A program made the translations under genes and the position numbers. Source: Nitrospira sp. (GTDB lineage Bacteria > Nitrospirota > Nitrospiria > Nitrospirales > Nitrospiraceae). Taken from it: 57,410 nt of DNA. Shown here one piece after another: positions 23,990 to 32,112 of this stretch; positions within the stretch are counted from its first letter, which is position 1; each line of letters begins with the position of its first letter. Location of the stretch: the NCBI GenBank assembly GCA_023248215.1, contig JAHFEW010000020.1, positions 1 through 57,410 of the forward strand, given 5' to 3'. The notes beneath the pieces were generated by a model. It worked only from the letters and a program-made list of their open reading frames with translations. It was not told the DNA's origin and searched no databases.

Positions 23990-25033
23990 TTATCGAGACT
24001 GTCTTGCGGCAGGTGACCAGGATTGGGCAAGCCGGGCCGCCACCTTCACGGCTTCCAGCAGACTGCCATGTTCGGCCACCCCTTTGCCGGCAATATCGTA
24101 CGCCGTCCCATGATCCACCGACGTTCGGATGATCGGCAGACCCACCGTCAGGTTCACACAGGTGCCGAAGGCGAGCAGCTTCAGCGGGATGAGCCCCTGA
24201 TCATGATACATCGCCACCACGCCGTCGTACGCGCCTCTGGCCGCCTTCCCGAACAGGGTATCGGCAGGCAGCGGATCGCTGGCTTTGATCCCGGCGGCAC
24301 GAGCTTGTTGCACGGCCGGGGCGATGCTGGTCGCCTCCTCGTTGCCGAACAAGCCATGTTCGCCCCCGTGCGGATTCAATGCCGCCACACCGATCTTAGG
24401 TCGCGCGATGCCGAAGTATCGCGTCAGCCCGAGATGAGCGAGACGAATGGCCTTGGCGATCCGCTCGGTGGTCAACAGCGCAGACAACGAATTGATCGCC
24501 ACATGCGTGGTGGTGAACATGATTTTCAGTGGCCCGCCGACAATCATCATCCCGAATTCTTTGCTCTCGGTCAGATCGGCCAGCAGTTCCGTATGGCCCG
24601 GGTAGTGATAGCCGGCCATGTTCATCGCTTCTTTGTTGATAGGCGCCGTCACGATCCCGGCCAGACTCCCCCCCTGCGCAAGTTCGACCGCGGTCTTGAT
24701 GAAGTCAACGGAAGCGGCTCCCGTCACGTCCGCCGCCACACCCATGCGAAATCTCGGTAACGGGTTTCTGAGTGCGTCCACCACCGCCACCTGCCCGGCT
24801 TTCAATCGCGCGCTATTCGTCGGATCGAACTCCACCACCTGCAACGACAGCTTCAACGATGTGATCGTCCGTTCCATGACGGCACGAGAGCCGATGACCA
24901 CCGGACGACACAGGCGGGCCAGAGCCTTGTCGGCCAAGGCCTTGGCAATCACCTCTGGTCCGATCCCCGCAGGATCTCCCATCGTGAGGCCCAAGACCGG
25001 ACGCTCTGGACCTGTCGTGCGTTTAGGAACCAT
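23990..25033 (-). CDS. pdxA: 4-hydroxythreonine-4-phosphate dehydrogenase
   Basis: The protein has 347 residues from the ATG at 25033 (MVPKRTTG). Family motifs are GDPAGIGPEV near the start and the metal-binding histidines in YPGHTELLADL, AMYHDQGLIPLK and TSVDHGTAYDIAG. PdxA oxidises 4-phosphohydroxy-L-threonine in the DXP-dependent route to pyridoxal 5'-phosphate; the product condenses with DXP through PdxJ. The 5' end overlaps the exchanger gene by 11 bp, so the two are coupled. Some PdxA-like paralogues act in catabolism, but the housekeeping context favours PdxA. Confidence 0.9.
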   Translation of the reverse strand: MVPKRTTGPERPVLGLTMGDPAGIGPEVIAKALADKALARLCRPVVIGSRAVMERTITSLKLSLQVVEFDPTNSARLKAGQVAVVDALRNPLPRFRMGVAADVTGAASVDFIKTAVELAQGGSLAGIVTAPINKEAMNMAGYHYPGHTELLADLTESKEFGMMIVGGPLKIMFTTTHVAINSLSALLTTERIAKAIRLAHLGLTRYFGIARPKIGVAALNPHGGEHGLFGNEEATSIAPAVQQARAAGIKASDPLPADTLFGKAARGAYDGVVAMYHDQGLIPLKLLAFGTCVNLTVGLPIIRTSVDHGTAYDIAGKGVAEHGSLLEAVKVAARLAQSWSPAARQSR

Positions 25034-26036
25034 GCGTATACAGAAACAGTGTATAACCAAGGTACAGCAATGCACTGCCGCTCAGCAACCAAGGGCGCCA
25101 CTGCCCGGACCAGAGCACCTGGAGCAAACTCATGCCCATTGCGAATACGGCGAGCACCATCGTCGCCAGCGCCGTCGTCCCGAGAGTCCACTCGGTACCA
25201 AGCAAGCCAACGGATACGGGAAACGTGCCCTGAAACACCATCGCACCGGTGACATTGCCGACCGCCAGGCGGTCCTTTTTGCGATAGAGCCAGAGGAAAC
25301 TATTGGACATTTCCGGCAACTCGGTCGCCAATGGCGCGATCAACAACGCGAGGATGAGGGGCGAAACCTGCATTGCCGCTGAAATGGAATTCGCCGCTGT
25401 CACGAACAGGTGGGCTCCTCCGACCAAGCCCAGTAATCCAACGATCCCTTGCACCCCGATCACGAGATAGGACGGACGGGGCGACCGGCGCGCAAACAGC
25501 AAGGGCTCGAGCGCACTGCCCCCCTCCGACTCCTCATCCTCCGCCGAAAATTTGAGCTTCATGTAGTAGACGTAGAGCCCAATCAGGATGATGGCGACCG
25601 CTCCGTGAAAGAGGCGAGACGGGACGACTGCGCAGGTCAACGCCAGGGCATAACTGATGAGAAAAAAGAGGATGTCGACCCGCACTTCGCCATAGTTGAG
25701 CTTGAAGGTCGCGGTCCGTTTCCCAATCCTGGCATAGAGCAACAGCAGCAGCGCCAGAATCGGCAACACCAGCGTGCTCAGCATGAAGGGCGCCCCGAGA
25801 ATCGCCCCCAAACCGACTTCCGCCTGCTCCCGACCGGCCCCGAAAAAAATGGCGATGATCGGAATCGAGGTCTCCGGCAGGGTTGTCCCGACCGCCGCGA
25901 AGACACTTCCCACCGCGCCCTCCGAAATGTTCAGGCGCTTCCCCAGCCACTCAATCCCGTTCGTGAAGAGATGGCACCCCGCCAGGGTGATGATGACCGA
26001 GGCCAGAAACAATCCCACATAGAGCAGGATCGTCAC
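25023..26036 (-). CDS. Sodium/calcium exchanger-family membrane antiporter
   Basis: The protein has 337 residues from a GTG with GAGG upstream. About ten membrane helices occur in two inverted halves. Each half carries an alpha-repeat with acidic and small residues: GAVGSVFAAVGTTLPETS in the first, and ALLIAPLATELPEMSNS then GNVTGAMVFQ in the second. This is the CaCA/YrbG-type arrangement, which exchanges Ca2+ (or another cation) for Na+ or H+. The central loop is acidic (EDEESEGG). The ion cannot be fixed from sequence. It lies between larC and pdxA in the minus-strand operon. Confidence 0.85.
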   Translation of the reverse strand: MTILLYVGLFLASVIITLAGCHLFTNGIEWLGKRLNISEGAVGSVFAAVGTTLPETSIPIIAIFFGAGREQAEVGLGAILGAPFMLSTLVLPILALLLLLYARIGKRTATFKLNYGEVRVDILFFLISYALALTCAVVPSRLFHGAVAIILIGLYVYYMKLKFSAEDEESEGGSALEPLLFARRSPRPSYLVIGVQGIVGLLGLVGGAHLFVTAANSISAAMQVSPLILALLIAPLATELPEMSNSFLWLYRKKDRLAVGNVTGAMVFQGTFPVSVGLLGTEWTLGTTALATMVLAVFAMGMSLLQVLWSGQWRPWLLSGSALLYLGYTLFLYTHGS

Positions 26037-26094
26037 AGAAGGCCTCGTGATGAAACCGGGGATGGGAAGCAGGACACGACAAAGGTCTCGACTC

Positions 26095-27303
26095 TCACTT
26101 GCTCACTTTGACCCTTCGCCGTTTGTCTTGCGACTGCCGATACATCAGCATGGCGGTCTCAATAATATCTTTCACCGGCCGCCCGCTCTGTTCGGCAATA
26201 CGCCTGCAATCCTCATATTCAGGGGAAGCTTTGCTGCGCCCCGGCGCGTGGTCCGCCAGTTTGATGCGGACATCATGGCCATCGACCCGCACCGACACAA
26301 ACCGACGCGGCAACACCCGTCGCTGCACCTCCTGGGTCCGGATGCCCAGCGCCGTCGTGTCGGCGAACAGCACCGCCAAAACGGCCTCTACTTTCTCACG
26401 AGGAGCCAGCACGGAGAGGAGATTCCCGGGCCGGCCTTTTTTCATCATGACCGGCGCCAGAGTGGCATCCACGGCCCCGGCAGCAAACACCCGATCGAAC
26501 ACGGTCTCGTAGACCTGCGGATTGAGGTCGTCGATGTTCGTCTGGAGTTCCACGATCGTCTCCACTGACCCTAGGGCAGCGTCCGCTCCCTCGCCGACAA
26601 AGACCCGCAACACGTTCGGCCACTGTGCCGGATCGGCCGTCCCTGCCCCATACCCCACATGGTGCACCTCCATGCGAGGCAAGAGACCGAATTCTGTGGC
26701 CAGGGTACGAACCAATGCGACTCCAGTCGGCGTAGCCAGCTCACGCGCCGGGCCCTGAGCATAAATGGGTAGTCCAACGGCAAGCGCGGCCACCGCAGGT
26801 CCCGGCACAGGCAACGAACCGTGGGCGGACGTGAGGGTGCCGGATCCCACATTAATCGCGGAGGCCGTCACGCGCTGAATCCCCATGAGGTGCAGGCCCA
26901 AGACACCGCCGACGACGTCGATAAATGAATCGATCACGCCCACCTCGTGGAAATGTACATGCGACGGTTCGACCCCATGAGCCTTCCCCTCGGCATCGGC
27001 CAATCGATCGAACACCGCCTGGCTCTGTTCTTTGACGACGGCAGGCAATCCGCTTTTGAGGAGAATCCGTTTGATTTGCGCCAGAGTCAACGGGGCCCGA
27101 AAGCCCTTCTCGATCAGGACGTCGACCTTCGTCGCAGTGACGGCCCCTCGCTCCACCGGCTTCTGCGCGAGACGAAACCCCTCGATCTGCAACCGGGCAA
27201 GCCCGCGGACGAGATCCTTGAAGGGCAAGCCCGCATCCACCAGCGCGCCTAAAATCATGTCGCCGCTGATGCCCGAGAAACAGTCGAAATGAAGATGCTT
27301 CAC
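26095..27303 (-). CDS. larC: Nickel-pincer cofactor biosynthesis protein LarC
   Basis: The protein has 402 residues from the second of two adjacent GTG codons (27303), seven bases from AGGAG. The N-terminus HLHFDCFSGISGDMILGALVD is typical of LarC (DUF111/TIGR00299). VHFHEVGVIDSFIDVVG, the histidine-containing LTSAHGSLPVP and the C-terminal LQTNIDDLNPQ region also match. LarC inserts nickel into the thiolated pyridinium dithiocarboxylate intermediate, using CTP. In some genomes larC is split by a programmed frameshift; here it is one frame. larB lies nearby; larE and the cofactor user larA are not in the window. Confidence 0.9.
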   Translation of the reverse strand: MKHLHFDCFSGISGDMILGALVDAGLPFKDLVRGLARLQIEGFRLAQKPVERGAVTATKVDVLIEKGFRAPLTLAQIKRILLKSGLPAVVKEQSQAVFDRLADAEGKAHGVEPSHVHFHEVGVIDSFIDVVGGVLGLHLMGIQRVTASAINVGSGTLTSAHGSLPVPGPAVAALAVGLPIYAQGPARELATPTGVALVRTLATEFGLLPRMEVHHVGYGAGTADPAQWPNVLRVFVGEGADAALGSVETIVELQTNIDDLNPQVYETVFDRVFAAGAVDATLAPVMMKKGRPGNLLSVLAPREKVEAVLAVLFADTTALGIRTQEVQRRVLPRRFVSVRVDGHDVRIKLADHAPGRSKASPEYEDCRRIAEQSGRPVKDIIETAMLMYRQSQDKRRRVKVSK

Positions 27304-27476
27304 CACGTGACTCCTACGATTCACCATCATCTGCGATCGAGCGGCATCTTACCGGAGCCGCATCCAGACAGCAATCATTCCGCTCGTTCGTTGACAGCCC
27401 TGCCACGCTGTGTTATCCCCAATCAAGGTACGCATCCGATCAGATCACCGACCCGCTCCGTGCGACGCCGACACCC

Positions 27477-28046
27477 ATGATCAATTCGACCCGGCTCATC
27501 AGCACGACCGCCCCGCGTACTTCGCAGGGGAGACGACTCGGCCTGTTCGTCGTGCTGAGCGCCGTCTTCATGCTGGCAGGACAGACTGTGGACGGGCTGG
27601 CCAAGACCAAGGGCAAAGGGGTCCCGCGCCCCGAGCCGGAATTAAAGATCCTCACACTGCATGCCGCGCCGATGCCCTACCGCCCGCAAGACGGGCCTTT
27701 TCATTTCATCGCCACCGTGCAACTGCCGAAAGACATCGATGAACAGTTGATGTTGGAGGTCTCCGCCCTGGTGACGTCCTCCTCTATGACGTCGCTGCGC
27801 TTCCTCTCGATTCGCCAACCGGTGAATGAGCACGTTCTATCGAACACGAACAGCGACGGGGATCCTTCTCAGAAGCGCGTGCATATCGACCTCGCCTGGG
27901 ACGGGCTCGACCACAATAAGCACCAAGTCCCGATCGGGTCGTACGAATATGAAGTGCGAGTCAAATTGCTCAGTAACGGAGAGAAGGGCCAGCGCACTCA
28001 AATGCTGTCGTGGCCCAAACGCGGCAAGTTTGTGGTCAAGAACTGA
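27477..28046 (+). CDS. Secreted protein of unknown function
   Basis: The protein has 189 residues. A long n-region and hydrophobic segment (LGLFVVLSAVFMLAG) suggest a signal peptide or membrane anchor; the mature part is basic at first (KTKGKG). It then looks like a beta-sandwich: ILTLHAAPMPYRP, HFIATVQLP, VHIDLAWDGLD, GSYEYEVRVKLLSNG. The latter pattern recalls Ig-like or FlgD/CARDB-type folds that bind other proteins, but I assign no family. It is transcribed against its neighbours, divergent from larC and convergent with larB. Confidence 0.65.
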   Translation: MINSTRLISTTAPRTSQGRRLGLFVVLSAVFMLAGQTVDGLAKTKGKGVPRPEPELKILTLHAAPMPYRPQDGPFHFIATVQLPKDIDEQLMLEVSALVTSSSMTSLRFLSIRQPVNEHVLSNTNSDGDPSQKRVHIDLAWDGLDHNKHQVPIGSYEYEVRVKLLSNGEKGQRTQMLSWPKRGKFVVKN

Positions 28047-28069
28047 TCTGTTGAGAACACACCGCCGAC

Positions 28070-28852
28070 CTAGCTCCTCCTGCCTGGAGGAGCAGCAGGC
28101 GACACTTCTCCCACCATGTTGATCCGATGAGCCATGCAGCCGGCCCCGAAGCCGTTGTCGATGTTCATCACCCCAACCCCGGCCGCACAGGAATTCAACA
28201 TGGTCAATAACGCGGCCAAGCCGCCGAAATGCGCACCATAGCCACGACTCGTCGGCACGGCAATCACCGGTTGCCGGACAAGCCCACCCACGACGCTCGG
28301 GAGCACGCCATCCATCCCGGCCACTACCACCAACGCTCGGGCCTCATGCAACCGCTCCTGCTGGCCGAGCAAGCGATGTAAGCCGGCCACACCCACGTCG
28401 TACAGTGTGTCGGTCCGGCTCCCCATGATATCGGCCGTCACGCGCGCCTCTTCCGCCACTGGGATATCGGCGGTGCCGGCGGTGACGATCAACACGGACC
28501 CACGCCGTACCAACTTGGGCGGCGCAATCGCCACCACCCGCGCTGCCTCATGGTAGACCGCTCGCTTGCTGATCCGAAGTAGGGCCCGTGCGACCGATCG
28601 CTCCACCCGCGTGGCCAGTAGCGAATTATTCTTGCGCAGCAGAGTCCTGGCAATGGCCACGACCTGTCGTTCTGTCTTCCCTTCGCAAAAAATCACTTCC
28701 GGAAATCCCTGACGCAGTGCGCGATGGTGGTCGAGCGACGCAAATCCCAGGTTTTCATAAGGGAGGGTCCGCAACTGATGGAGCGCCTCCGGCACTTCGA
28801 GGACACCACGCTGAACCTGGGTGAGTAACGCCTGCAGTTGGTGCTGATTCAT
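28070..28852 (-). CDS. larB: Nickel-pincer cofactor biosynthesis protein LarB
   Basis: The protein has 260 residues. The C-terminal two-thirds is the PurE-like fold of LarB: LIVTAGTADIPVAEEA, VVVAGMDGVLPSVVGGLV, VIAVPTSRGYG and the signature IDNGFGAGCMAHRIN. The N-terminal part (EVIFCEGKTERQV) is specific to LarB. LarB carboxylates nicotinic acid adenine dinucleotide and hydrolyses it to give the pyridinium dicarboxylate precursor of the nickel-pincer cofactor. The start overlaps the gpsA stop (ATGA). larC lies about 770 bp downstream on the same strand, beyond an opposite-strand gene. Confidence 0.9.
   Translation of the reverse strand: MNQHQLQALLTQVQRGVLEVPEALHQLRTLPYENLGFASLDHHRALRQGFPEVIFCEGKTERQVVAIARTLLRKNNSLLATRVERSVARALLRISKRAVYHEAARVVAIAPPKLVRRGSVLIVTAGTADIPVAEEARVTADIMGSRTDTLYDVGVAGLHRLLGQQERLHEARALVVVAGMDGVLPSVVGGLVRQPVIAVPTSRGYGAHFGGLAALLTMLNSCAAGVGVMNIDNGFGAGCMAHRINMVGEVSPAAPPGRRS
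28073..28093. terminator. GC-rich hairpin between convergent genes
   Basis: GCTCCTCC (28073-28080) pairs perfectly with GGAGGAGC (28086-28093) around a 5-nt loop. It falls inside the last codons of larB and 27 bp after the plus-strand gene stop. There is no T-run on either strand, so at most it is a weak or factor-assisted stop for the plus-strand transcript. Confidence 0.35.
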
Positions 28853-29874
28853 GACAGGCTTTTCTCCTCCTTGGCTTCGCGCTCCATGAGGTCACCGACC
28901 GCCTGACGGCACGATTTGTCAGCAAAGAGCACCGCGTTCACTTCCCGCACAATCGGCATGTCCACGCCGCACCGCAGGGCGAGCCCCAGCGCCGCTTTCG
29001 CCGTCCGCACGCCTTCCGCCACCGCCTGCATACTTGCAAGAATGGCATCAAGGCGTTCACCCTTTCCTAACCGCACCCCCACCGAGTGATTGCGGCTCAA
29101 TGGACCGGTGCAGGTGAGGATCAGATCCCCAACCCCGGACAGCCCGTAGAAGGTGCGCGGATCCGCGCCCATCGCCACTCCAAGCCGAACCATTTCAGTC
29201 AATCCTCGGGTAATGAGCGCGGCGCGGGCGTTATGCCCGAGTTCGAGTCCGTCAACCACCCCGGCGGCCAAGGCCATCACGTTTTTCAAGGCGCCGCCGA
29301 GTTGCACGCCGATCAGGTCATCGTCGGCATAGACTCGGAAATTCGGCGTCATGAAGAGGCCCTGGATCGTCTTGACGACTCGGGCATCCTGTCCGGCGAG
29401 ACAGAGCGCTGTCGGTTGCCCGCGACTGACTTCGGTCGCAAAGCTCGGTCCCGACAACACCATCAAAGACCCATGCATAGCTGCCGGCAGCATGTCCTGC
29501 ATGACCTGCGTGATGAGGTCGAGCGTGTCTTCTTCAATTCCTTTTGTGGCACTGACCAGGGGGATCGGCTGCGGGAGTACCAACGCGACCTGTCGCAGGA
29601 CAGGTCGCGCGACATGCGAGGGCACGGCAAAGATCAGGCAGTCGGCCCCCGCCACTGCTTCCGAGAGGGCGTTGGTCGCGGACAATGTCGCGGGAAGAGA
29701 GACCCCCGGCAAATACACGTGGTTCTCGCGCCGGCTTTCGATTCCCCGGACGACATCGGGCTCGTGGGCCCACAGTCGGACGGGAATCTGTTTCCCGGCC
29801 AGGTGCCGAGCCAAAGCCGTTCCCCAAGCTCCCGCGCCAATGACTGCCACACGTTGAATGGATGAAACCGTCAT
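28849..29874 (-). CDS. gpsA: Glycerol-3-phosphate dehydrogenase [NAD(P)+]
   Basis: The protein has 341 residues from the inner ATG (MTVSSIQRVAV); an ATG at 29907 would add 11 residues before the Rossmann fold. The nucleotide loop is VIGAGAWGTALA. Later motifs include VSATKGIE, SGPSFATEV, GGALKNVMALAAG with the catalytic Lys, and LSGVGDLILTCTG. It reduces dihydroxyacetone phosphate to sn-glycerol-3-phosphate for phospholipid synthesis. The 3' end overlaps larB, so larB expression rides on this housekeeping gene. Confidence 0.95.
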   Translation of the reverse strand: MTVSSIQRVAVIGAGAWGTALARHLAGKQIPVRLWAHEPDVVRGIESRRENHVYLPGVSLPATLSATNALSEAVAGADCLIFAVPSHVARPVLRQVALVLPQPIPLVSATKGIEEDTLDLITQVMQDMLPAAMHGSLMVLSGPSFATEVSRGQPTALCLAGQDARVVKTIQGLFMTPNFRVYADDDLIGVQLGGALKNVMALAAGVVDGLELGHNARAALITRGLTEMVRLGVAMGADPRTFYGLSGVGDLILTCTGPLSRNHSVGVRLGKGERLDAILASMQAVAEGVRTAKAALGLALRCGVDMPIVREVNAVLFADKSCRQAVGDLMEREAKEEKSLS

Positions 29875-30114
29875 GGCCGCTTTAGCACCGTGAGGCTTTG
29901 CGGCCATTCCGACGCTGCGATGAATAACATGCGCCTCATGGACGCGGATTATAGGAAGGGGCTTTGAAAGCTGTCAACGAATCACGCATCGAGCACTTCT
30001 TTCATGAGATCACCGGCGTGCAGAAACTGCAGCTTTCATAGGTGCTTTCCCGGTTGTCTGTTATGCTTCTTTTGCCGGACCGGCTTCGCACCACCCAAAC
30101 CAGGAGTCGTACCG

Positions 30115-30813
30115 ATGATCCCACAGCAACACATCGTGGGGCAGTGGCTGTTGACGGCAGCGATCGTGGCCGGTGTCTGGCTGGGCGGGCCCCTGACCGC
30201 GAAGGCGGAGACCTATTTAGCCGGTCAATTCGGCGTCACGCTGGCGGACAAACTCGGCAAAGGGAACGTGACGTCCGACGGCCTGGCGGGGCTGCAGGTG
30301 TCCACGCAGGATCTGAAGAATTCTCTCATGGGCGGCGTGAAGCTGGGGCACTACTTCAGTCAAGCCCGCTGGCTCGGCATTGAAACAGAATTCTTTTACA
30401 CCACGCCCCATATCAAGCAGGGCCCGCTGACCTTTTCCGGCCCCGGCGGATCCGTCACTGCCGACTTTCTAGGACTCCACCAGCGGGTGATGACCTGGGC
30501 CCCGCTGAATATTCTCCTCAGGTACCCCAAGTATAGACTTCAACCCTATGTCGGCATCGGCCCGGGAATCTTTTTTGCCCGAATCAAAGACACCGACAGC
30601 GGGCTCACCCAATCCGGAACGGCTATCGGTCTCAATGCCCAAGCCGGGCTCCGGTACTATGTCACCAGACAATGGGCGATCTTCGGTGAAGGCAAATACA
30701 ATGTGGCCCGCATCGGCTACACCTCCAACGACAGCGACCCCGCCGCGCCGATCGGATTCCGGGCCACCTACAGTGTTTTTCACCTCACCTTCGGGTTAGG
30801 GTACCATTTCTAG
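30115..30813 (+). CDS. Small outer-membrane beta-barrel protein
   Basis: The protein has 232 residues from the ATG at 30115, with AGGAG eight bases upstream; the longer frame from 30004 is Cys-rich and unlikely. A signal peptide (LLTAAIVAGVWLGGPLTAKA) is followed by alternating-residue strands and periodic turn glycines: ETYLAGQFGVTLAD, GGVKLGHYF, WLGIETEFFYTTP, YVGIGPGIFFARI. It ends LTFGLGYHF with a terminal Phe. This fits an OmpW/OmpA-type 8-strand barrel. Role unknown; it may be a porin-like, adhesion or structural protein. Confidence 0.75.
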   Translation: MIPQQHIVGQWLLTAAIVAGVWLGGPLTAKAETYLAGQFGVTLADKLGKGNVTSDGLAGLQVSTQDLKNSLMGGVKLGHYFSQARWLGIETEFFYTTPHIKQGPLTFSGPGGSVTADFLGLHQRVMTWAPLNILLRYPKYRLQPYVGIGPGIFFARIKDTDSGLTQSGTAIGLNAQAGLRYYVTRQWAIFGEGKYNVARIGYTSNDSDPAAPIGFRATYSVFHLTFGLGYHF

Positions 30814-30934
30814 CCGAGAATGACGCTGCCCGCCCGCCGAGCTGGCCGCGATACGCTCTCTGCGATCTCCCATTTTGGCGCTGGCATTCCTGCTCTACTC
30901 CCGATAGGCTTCACGGGACACTTGGAGGCTTTGC

Positions 30935-31291
30935 ATGAAACCCTGCCCTTCCTGCGGACGTGCCCTTCCTGAAATCAACCGGTACTGCACCGATTGCGGA
31001 GCCGCGCTCGAACCCCACGCCCCACCGACTGCTTCTCCGAACAAAAGCACGTCGGCGCCAGAGCAACTGAACCTGAACATTCTGTACGGCATGGTGACGG
31101 TGCTGGTGGTCGCCATCCTGATGCCTCCATGGGAATCGCCTCCCTCACAACCGGCCGCATTCCTCGGGTTTCATTTCCTTCTCTCGCCGCCACAACCAGA
31201 CGCGATCGTCAGTCGCCTATTGCTCACGATTGAGCTCACCACCACGGCCATCGCCGGTCTGTATCTGTCATTTCTCTTTCGAACGCGGTAG
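30935..31291 (+). CDS. Zinc-ribbon membrane protein
   Basis: The protein has 118 residues; the ATG follows GGAGG. The N-terminus holds a zinc ribbon of four cysteines, CPSC at 4-7 and CTDC at 18-21. A Pro/Ser-rich linker follows, then two membrane helices (about 51-65 ILYGMVTVLVVAILM and about 98-113). This layout is common in uncharacterised bacterial proteins and places a metal-bound knob in the cytoplasm. It is convergent with the arginine dihydrolase-like gene, 20 bp away. No function can be assigned. Confidence 0.7.
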   Translation: MKPCPSCGRALPEINRYCTDCGAALEPHAPPTASPNKSTSAPEQLNLNILYGMVTVLVVAILMPPWESPPSQPAAFLGFHFLLSPPQPDAIVSRLLLTIELTTTAIAGLYLSFLFRTR

Positions 31292-31311
31292 GCAGCACCG
31301 CTTGGAAGAAA

Positions 31312-32112
31312 TCAGTCAAGGGCGAGGGTCAGACACTTGGCCGCGCCGCCGGACTTCATAAATTCGTCCAATTGAACTGCGTACGTGCGATAGCCGCGAC
31401 TCTCCAAGAGCTGCGTCGTACGAGGACAAGCGGCTGGGATCACGACCTGTTTGCCGATGCACACAGCGTTGCAGGCGAATCGCAACGCTTCCTCCTCGGG
31501 TACGACTAACCGGCGATCTTCCGGAAGCCGTTGCGCAATAGCCGCCTGACCGTATGAGTCGAACGCCGAGGGAAAGTAGAGCACCTCACCGCCGCTGAGC
31601 GGACAAAAGCAGGTGTCCAGATGATAGAACCGGGTATCGATCAATTCGAGCGGAATGATTTCCCGCTGGAATATCTCGCTCAGCCGGGGAAAGGCCTGGA
31701 TATCCGACCGCTGCCGATACCCGCCGAACCACGTATCCGGAAACCCCAATAGGTCGCCGGCCCCTTCGAAGTAGAGGTTCTTGTCGAGCGTCAACACCTC
31801 ATAGCCCTGCTCGCGAAACCACCGTTCGAAGTATGCTTCCTCTCGTTGCCGCTCCGGGTAACGGAACCGGCTCACCAGCGCGCGGCGACCGACCACCACC
31901 CCCGCATTGGCCGTGAAGACCATATCCGGCAGCCCTTGGACAGGCCGCATCTGTTCGAGGCCTGCCCCGACATCATGGACCAAGACGTCCATCAGCGCTT
32001 GCCATTGGCCGATTGCGCGCGCCGGATCCACAGCGTTCGTCCGCCGCATCCAGGGATTGATTTCGTAGTCGATCTGGAAATAGTCGGGCCGACAGACCAA
32101 CAACCGGCTCAT
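31312..32112 (-). CDS. Arginine dihydrolase-like guanidine-modifying enzyme (ArgZ/AgrE N-domain type)
   Basis: The protein has 266 residues from the ATG at 32112, which overlaps the upstream stop as ATGA. It belongs to the DDAH/amidinotransferase propeller family: LPDMVFTANAG near residue 70, the acidic FEGAGD, the catalytic-His segment FYHLDTCFCPL, and the C-terminal nucleophile in GGAAKCLTL. Asn in the FTANAG position and coupling to an ornithine cyclodeaminase-type gene match cyanobacterial ArgZ and the N-domain of AgrE. These turn arginine into ornithine, ammonia and CO2. A dimethylarginine hydrolase is the main alternative. Confidence 0.75.
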   Translation of the reverse strand: MSRLLVCRPDYFQIDYEINPWMRRTNAVDPARAIGQWQALMDVLVHDVGAGLEQMRPVQGLPDMVFTANAGVVVGRRALVSRFRYPERQREEAYFERWFREQGYEVLTLDKNLYFEGAGDLLGFPDTWFGGYRQRSDIQAFPRLSEIFQREIIPLELIDTRFYHLDTCFCPLSGGEVLYFPSAFDSYGQAAIAQRLPEDRRLVVPEEEALRFACNAVCIGKQVVIPAACPRTTQLLESRGYRTYAVQLDEFMKSGGAAKCLTLALD

